This document shows positions 38,963 through 43,905 of a stretch of 43,905 nt of DNA, piece after piece (positions within the stretch are counted from its first letter, which is position 1; each line of letters starts with the position of its first letter). This stretch comes from Chrysochromulina tobinii. Lineage: Eukaryota; Haptophyta; Prymnesiales; Chrysochromulinaceae. A program made the position numbers and the translations under genes. The notes beneath the pieces were generated by a model, which did not search any database, was not told the origin of the DNA, and was given only the letters and a program-made list of their open reading frames with translations. The stretch spans positions 1-43,905 of the forward strand of contig JWZX01003026.1 of the NCBI GenBank assembly GCA_001275005.1, given 5' to 3'.

Positions 38963-40372
38963 ATGGGCGCGGCCCGTCGGCCGCCACCGGCCGTGCGAAG
39001 CTCTATGTGGCCCATCGGCGCACTGGTGCGCGCACTGCGCGAGGATCGGCCAGATGTCTACCGGTACGCCGGCTTGCCAGAGCGTTGGGACTGGCGCGAT
39101 GTGCACGGGGTGAGCTACGTACCGCCCGTGCGCTCGCAGGGCTCGTGTGGTTCGTGCTACGCGAGCGCCACCATCGCGATGCTCGAGGCGAGGTTGGCGA
39201 TCGAGTCGGGCGGGCGCGTGCGTCCGAGGCTATCGGTGCAGGAAGTGCTCGAGTGCTCGCCGTACTCCCAAGGATGCGGCGGCGGCTTTCCGTACTTGGT
39301 GGGCAAGTATCTCACCGACGCTGGCGTCGTCTCGGACATGTGTTTCCCCACACAGCCCGCGCAGGGTCATCAGCGCTGCACCGAGCGCTGCCAGGGGCCA
39401 GCACAGCGCTGGCGTGCGACCGACTACCGTTATGTGGGCGGTCGGTACGGCAGCTGCTCCGAGGCGGCGATGATGATCGAGATCTACACCAACGGGCCCG
39501 TGGTCGCCGGTTTCGAGGCCACTAGTGCGCTGTATTCACACGACGGGGCAGGCGTCTTCTCCGAAGCTGCGGCAGCCGCTGAGGCGGCCAGTGCCGCCGC
39601 CAAAAACGCGAGCGCGCACCGCGTGAATGCCGAGCCGAGCTGGGAGCCGAGAGGCATTTGGGGTGACGCCCATCACGACGCCCACATGGTCGAGCGTCGT
39701 GCAGAACCGATCGTGCAGCCAGGCAACGGCGGCGCTAGGGCCGCGAGCGTTGATCGGGAGCGACCCGCAGGTCAGGTGCACGCCAGCCGCACGCTTTCCG
39801 GGTTGCATGCCTCTGCTTCGTCACTGCACATAGCCAGCTTCACGGAGGCTGTCGATCGGGCTGTCGATCCGCCCTTGGGCTCGCAACAGCAGCCGGTGGA
39901 CACGCGTTCCGATTTCAAGGCGACGAATCACGCCGTGCTCATCGTCGGCTGGGGCGTCCTCGACGGCACCAAGTACTGGTTGGCGCAGAATACGTGGGGT
40001 CCGCAATGGGCCAACGGCGGTTACTTTAGGATGCGACGCGGCAGTGACGACTCGGCTGTGGAATCGATGGTCGTCGCCGTCGACGTAGATGGCGCACTGC
40101 CGCTGCCGTCGATGGAGCTTGTCGACGAAGCGGACGACACTGTCGCTGGCCTCGCCGTGAGGGGCGCTCTGCGCCGTCTCACGTTCCGGAGGCAGCAACT
40201 CTGGAGGTCGCTCAAGCCCAATCGAAAGCCCAAGGGGCGTCCACCGGAGGGTCCACCTGCGAGCGAGGGGCCACGTTCGCCCAAGCGCGTGGAAGAACCC
40301 AGTAGCCTGCTGCCTCACGCTCTGCCTCTGCAGGCCATCCCCGAGGACATCCCGCCCCCGAAGCACAGCTAA
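38963..40372 (+). CDS. Cathepsin C (dipeptidyl peptidase I)-like C1A cysteine protease
   Basis: 469 residues from the ATG at 38963. The papain-fold domain begins LPERWDWRDVHGVSYVPPV and has the active-site block QGSCGSCYA (Cys65), then ECSPYSQGCGGGFPYLVGKY, YVGGRYGSCSEA, NHAVLIVGWG (His323) and AQNTWG (Asn343). GFPYL, the YVGGxYG block and the RRGxDxxAxES ending are typical of cathepsin C rather than B or L. About 100 extra residues (about 200-315, Ala-rich then mixed) lie before the active-site His. The N-terminal exclusion domain that makes cathepsin C a dipeptidase is absent, and there is no signal peptide in this frame, so a 5' exon is probably missing from the model. The C-terminal 90 residues are basic and Pro-rich. 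Lysosomal or vacuolar proteolysis is expected from the family. Confidence 0.85.
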   Translation: MGAARRPPPAVRSSMWPIGALVRALREDRPDVYRYAGLPERWDWRDVHGVSYVPPVRSQGSCGSCYASATIAMLEARLAIESGGRVRPRLSVQEVLECSPYSQGCGGGFPYLVGKYLTDAGVVSDMCFPTQPAQGHQRCTERCQGPAQRWRATDYRYVGGRYGSCSEAAMMIEIYTNGPVVAGFEATSALYSHDGAGVFSEAAAAAEAASAAAKNASAHRVNAEPSWEPRGIWGDAHHDAHMVERRAEPIVQPGNGGARAASVDRERPAGQVHASRTLSGLHASASSLHIASFTEAVDRAVDPPLGSQQQPVDTRSDFKATNHAVLIVGWGVLDGTKYWLAQNTWGPQWANGGYFRMRRGSDDSAVESMVVAVDVDGALPLPSMELVDEADDTVAGLAVRGALRRLTFRRQQLWRSLKPNRKPKGRPPEGPPASEGPRSPKRVEEPSSLLPHALPLQAIPEDIPPPKHS

Positions 40373-41140
40373 ACCGGGCTGTCAGGGTCGACATCGGCTT
40401 GTGCGCAATGTCATTGCGCTTTGGCACTATACAGAGCTGCCTGAATTTAATGGTGGTTCTGAGCTGTCAGCGGGACCGCGCCCGCAAGCGCGACGCTAGC
40501 CGCGCTTGGGCTTGCCTTCCTCACACCTTTACACCTGGACCGACAACGACCGCCCGCACACCGAGGCGGCTTCACTGTTCCTCGTCGCGCGTGTACCCGG
40601 CCGATGTTCGGGAACTCGCCCGGCCCGCGAGGCAGCCGTCCCGAGGACGGGCGGTAGTCCCGGTAGTCCCGTACGAGCTACGACGTACGTCGTGGCGCTG
40701 CCGGATCCGCGATTTCCGGACGCGTGCGTCCTGCGGACCGTACGCCGTGTACCGAGCGTGCGGATGGACCACTACTATAGGGGACGCTATGTTGAAAGAT
40801 AAAAACTCATCTCGAAGCGAAGCGCAACCACAAGGCGCGCGCCGCCGCGCGAGCGGAGGGGCGGAGCCGCCCGACGCGAACGGCACACCGCGGGACGGAG
40901 AGAACGCACCGCACGCGTCCTTCGGCTGGGATCCACTACACATCTAGATCACACCAAACCACCGCGAGACTGTCGCGCGCGGCCTCTTTCTGGATCATCC
41001 TCGCGCTCGAGAACACGCAATCCGAAGGCGCGAGCCTGGTAAAGGCCGAGGCCACATGACCTACCGTTCAATCTGCCACCTGAGCGCCCTCGAGCCGGAG
41101 TGTGCAAGGCAGCACCGGGGGTGCTCTTCTGCAGGGAAGC
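40373..41140. other. Convergent intergenic gap
   Basis: 768 bp between the protease and Aurora 3' ends. It contains GGTAGTCCC twice near 40653-40670 and a perfect 14-bp palindrome ACGACGTACGTCGT at 40680-40693. Open frames here have no recognisable content. Confidence 0.5.
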
Positions 41141-42106
41141 TCACTGGGCGGCGGCGTCCAGCATGCGTTCGCGGGCAGCGTGCTTGGCGACGAACGGGTG
41201 CGTGAGCACCTGCTCGAGCGTCATTCGGTCCGCGGGCAACTTTTGGAGCAGTGCGGCGATGAGGTTCTTCGCCTCGTCCGAGACGTGTACGTCGTCGGGG
41301 TAGCGCGGCGTCATGTTGATGATGTTCCGGTGCGTCTCGTCCACCGAGTCGCTCGTCTCAAAGGGGGCGCGCCCCGTGAGGCACTCATAGCAGAGCACGC
41401 CGAGCGCCCAAACGTCGACGCGGTTGTCGTACACGCCGTCGCTGAGCATCTCGGGCGCCAGGTAGTCGAGTGTGCCGCAAAAGGTCTTGCGCTTGTGCTT
41501 GGCGATCGTCGACCAGCCAAAGTCGGCGATCTTCAGGTTATCCTCCGCGTCCAGTAGCAGGTTCTCGGGCTTGATGTCGCGGTGGATCACCTTGTTCTCG
41601 TGCACCACGCGCAGCGCGTCCGCAATCTGCGCAATCCATCGCGCCGTCTGGGCCTCCGAGAAGCGCTCCTCTGCTTGCAGCCGCTTGTACAGCTCACCGC
41701 CCGTGGCAAGCTCGAGCACCAGGTACACGCGCTTATCGTCGTGGAAGTAGCCGTACAGGCGCAGCACGCCTGGATGGCGCAGCCGCGACTGGATCTCCAC
41801 CTCATCCCTGAGCTGGTCGTAGATAGCGTGCCGGTCGACTTGCTTCTTGAAGATGACCTTGAGCGCGACAACCACCCCAGACTCTTTCTCGCGCGCGAGG
41901 TACACGTTGCCGTACTTGCCCTTGCCGAGAGCTCTACCCACCTCAAACGAATCCAGGGTCCACTCCTTTGGGCTTGCGGCGCCGCCGCCGGACGTGGGGG
42001 TTTTCGCGGCGATGCGCGACTTGCTCGCCGATGAGATGGTGGGCGTCTTCATAATGTTGGAGGCGGAAAAGGAGACTGTGCGTGGACTCTGCGGCACGGT
42101 CGCCAT
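41141..42106 (-). CDS. AUR: Aurora kinase
   Basis: 321 residues, intron-free, starting at the ATG at 42104-42106; a TTG two codons earlier is ignored. Aurora kinases control centrosomes, chromosome passengers and cytokinesis. The kinase domain has LGKGKYGNVYLA (P-loop), VVALKV, HRDIKPENLLLD, ADFGWS and KRKTFCGTLDYLAPEM. ADFGWS and TFCGTLDYL are the Aurora signature, and the Thr in KTFCGT is the usual activating site. The N-terminal extension is about 50 residues, short and Ser/Thr-Pro rich, as in most protist Auroras. The C-terminal MTLEQVLTHPFVAKH is standard. Sequence alone does not say whether it serves as Aurora A, B or both. It stands head-to-head with the membrane-protein gene. Confidence 0.95.
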   Translation of the reverse strand: MATVPQSPRTVSFSASNIMKTPTISSASKSRIAAKTPTSGGGAASPKEWTLDSFEVGRALGKGKYGNVYLAREKESGVVVALKVIFKKQVDRHAIYDQLRDEVEIQSRLRHPGVLRLYGYFHDDKRVYLVLELATGGELYKRLQAEERFSEAQTARWIAQIADALRVVHENKVIHRDIKPENLLLDAEDNLKIADFGWSTIAKHKRKTFCGTLDYLAPEMLSDGVYDNRVDVWALGVLCYECLTGRAPFETSDSVDETHRNIINMTPRYPDDVHVSDEAKNLIAALLQKLPADRMTLEQVLTHPFVAKHAARERMLDAAAQ

Positions 42107-42388
42107 GTTCAATGCAACTGCGCCCCTTGAGAGAGCACAGCGGGTTCAAAGGGACCGCGAGTTTCAGTTCACACAGTCTCATTTCGTCAAAACCCCACCA
42201 TCCTCACTGTGTGGGGTTGTAGTTCGCGGTGTGGGTTGTGTTGGGGTTTGCCGTGGAAGCTTATTTGGTACGCCGCGGCGCCTCGGGACCGCCGATTTCC
42301 TGGCATTTTCCTCTGGTTTTGCGTTGCGCCTGGTGGGCTGCAGGGCAAAGCACAAAGAAGGCTTCTTCTTGCTAGTCGCTCTTGCTTG
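42107..42388. promoter_or_regulatory. Putative bidirectional promoter, Aurora / membrane protein
   Basis: 282 bp between two divergent ATGs. 42208-42255 carries repeated TGTGGGGTTGT / TGTGGGTTGTGTTGGGG strings. No TATA box is clear. The call rests on orientation and spacing. Confidence 0.35.
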
Positions 42389-43905
42389 ATGTCGACTGCT
42401 GCCCCCCCGAAGAAAAAGGGGTCCGACAGGCTGGCGAGCTTCTCGAACGCGTACGAGCTGAACAACTTTTCTTTGAACAATTCGTCCCGCGCTCGCACCG
42501 ACCCTACAACCAGCGATTCCAACCCCGGAGAAAAGGCGAACCCTGCCTCGACGCGGCTGCCGTCGGTGGGGTCTATGTCACCGGGGCGACGGTCTGACCC
42601 GTCGCCGCTCGCCTCCCCAAACAGGACCATGATGTTCCCTGGGACTGTTACCCAGCCAGTTACCACGGAGAAGAAGGGCGTAAAGCAGCACCGTAAGAAA
42701 GTGCGCTGTTTGATGATGGCCGTGGCGGTTGGGATTGTCGCCATCGTCGCTGTGGCGGTGGGGGTGGCCATTGGGCTCCTCTCGGCGAGCGAGCTTCTTG
42801 GTGAAATCTTCTCGACGACGTCTCCACCCCCACCGTACTCGCCGCCGCCGTTCCCCCCCCGCGCGTATGCCACGTACACGATGCTGACCATCGACGTGGG
42901 GTCCTCTTCGGTGCGGCCTTCCGTGGCTGCACTCTCCGCCTCCATCTCGAGCGCCCTCGGCCAGACGGCGCTCACCTCCTTTGTCGTCACGCAAAGCTCC
43001 GATGTCAACGTCACCGTGGACTCGACCGTCGTCACCGGCGCGGCGTTGGCGAGCGCGGCCTCGCAGCTCATGTGCGGCAGCGCGACGGGCTCCGACGCGT
43101 GCGGGGTGACGCTGGCCATGACCTCGGGCGGAGTCTCTGCGGGTAGAAGACTGCAGTCTCTCAATGGGCGGGCGCAGCTGCGGCTCAGACGCGTGCTGGC
43201 GCCCGATGCTGTCATTGGCGACCGACTCCTCCCCGGTGGACCAAGTGCGCTCGCTGCGGCCGCCCGTGTCGCCCCGTCCGCCATCGGCAACGTCGTCGAG
43301 GCAAAACCGGATGTCACAGTGGCCATCACCACGGCCACACCGGATGCCACTACCACCGGCGCCACCGCCGGCAGCACGAGTGCCCTCGCGACCGCAGTCA
43401 CCACCGCGGCTGCGACCACGCTTGGCGTGCCGCCCAGCGCCGTGGTCGCGTCGCCTCCCCGAGTCTTCTACCCGCCGGCACCGCCTCCCGGCGCGCCGCC
43501 CTCGCCCCCGCCGCCCTCGCCCTCGCCGCCGCCCTCGCCCTCGCCCTCGCCACCAGCTGCCGCCGCCGCCCTCGCCACCGCCGCACCCCTTTGCTAACAT
43601 CGCGGCGTGCACGGGTGTGGGCGCCTGCTGCATGGCTCTCTACCGCTACAACCCAGGGTCTCAATGCAACAATGTTCCTGTGTGGGACTTACGTTCCTGG
43701 TCACATCCCGGCGGCTCCTACATCACGGCCGCGCCGCTCTGCGGCACAGTGCGCCACAACTGGATTTCAAGGTCCAACAGCCACGCTAACTCCCAAAACC
43801 CGGAGGACGACAACTCCATGCTCAATGGAGGCGCCCCGCGCGTCGGATATTTCCGTGACCGCCTCTGCCCGCCGGAGCCGCCGCCGCCCCCCTCGCCGCT
43901 CCGAC
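42389..43905 (+). CDS. Type II membrane protein with Pro-rich linkers and HPGG module, partial
   Basis: The start is the ATG at 42389; the gene runs off the right edge. About 105 hydrophilic Ser/Pro residues precede a basic stop (KKGVKQHRKKVR) and one membrane helix (about 106-132, MMAVAVGIVAIVAVAVGVAI), so the N-terminus is probably cytoplasmic. Outside is a Ser/Thr/Val/Ala-rich domain (about 155-385), then a hydroxyproline-type (SP)n/PPSP linker. The frame reaches a stop at 43597, but a phase-0 intron 43463-43556 (GTCTTC...ACCAG) would join to a frame open to the window end. That frame encodes Cys-rich ACTGVGACCMALYRYNPG and VWDLRSWSHPGG, which resembles the heme-binding HPGG core of cytochrome b5, then another Pro-rich stretch. 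A sequencing indel could explain the shift equally well. A cell-surface glycoprotein is likely; no specific family is recognised. Confidence 0.6.

Noticed and set aside
38804..39106. Minus-strand polyalanine, polyleucine and polycysteine frames
   Set aside because: Translations of the (CAG)24 tract in other frames.
40399..40947. 182-codon plus-strand frame
   Set aside because: No domain, mixed Arg/Ser composition, lies between two convergent genes and starts within the probable 3' UTR of the protease gene.
1..43905. CRISPR arrays, bacterial operons, rRNA genes
   Set aside because: No spaced direct repeats of CRISPR type, no rRNA-like segments, and gene structure is eukaryotic.

Overview
GC-rich nuclear DNA of a unicellular eukaryote, most likely a photosynthetic protist with a secondary red-type plastid (haptophyte or a similar alga). 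The grounds are: short GT-AG introns in some genes and none in others; runs of Ala, Gly, Pro-Ser, Glu and Gln codons; eukaryote-only machinery (GINS, Aurora, STIL, QSOX, filamin repeats); and a ribosomal protein bL32 gene whose first exon encodes a secretory signal peptide followed by a transit-like stretch. The species cannot be fixed from this window.

Layout. 1-3573 is the decayed 3' part of a Ty1/copia retrotransposon. 3980-6469 carries an NDUFAF7/MidA-like methyltransferase and the replication factor Sld5 (GINS) in four exons. 7071-11756 (minus) holds a small hypothetical gene and a 1367-residue filamin-repeat protein. 11983-15659 (plus) is a large IQ-motif, polyQ protein. 15510-17862 (minus) is a multi-exon GARP/Myb (SHLQKY) transcription factor with a possible membrane segment. 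18043-18927 is a secreted Hint (hedgehog-type autoprocessing) protein. 19830-21529 is a TrhO-type rhodanese with one intron. 21693-24881 is a secreted DUF5703/GH95-like glycosidase with an inserted LamG-like domain. 25392-27623 (minus) is an LRR, zinc-finger-like, coiled-coil protein. 27922-29772 is a divergent DYRK/HIPK-like kinase. 29995-30363 is a small coiled-coil protein. 30937-32580 (minus) is quiescin sulfhydryl oxidase. 32821-33328 (minus) is plastid bL32. 33636-35906 is a STIL-type centriole duplication protein. 36750-38570 (minus) is a PDI-like protein. 38963-40372 is a cathepsin C-like protease next to a (CAG)24 tract. 41141-42106 (minus) is Aurora kinase. 42389 to the window end is a type II membrane protein with proline-rich linkers.

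How the genes fit together. There is no single operon-like system. The genes sort into themes: cell cycle and centrosome (Sld5, Aurora, STIL); secretory-pathway redox folding (QSOX, PDI-like); cell surface and secreted proteins (Hint, glycosidase, cathepsin C-like, membrane protein); and organelle maintenance (NDUFAF7-like, TrhO, bL32). The clearest structural pattern is that six minus-strand genes sit head-to-head with a plus-strand gene, mostly 140-310 bp apart, which suggests shared bidirectional promoters. The convergent gaps between pairs are longer and GC-rich and hold no gene I can support.

Many open frames in this GC-rich DNA start at non-ATG codons. Starts below were moved to the first credible ATG, and introns were inferred by hand from splice sites and protein similarity, with no transcript evidence.
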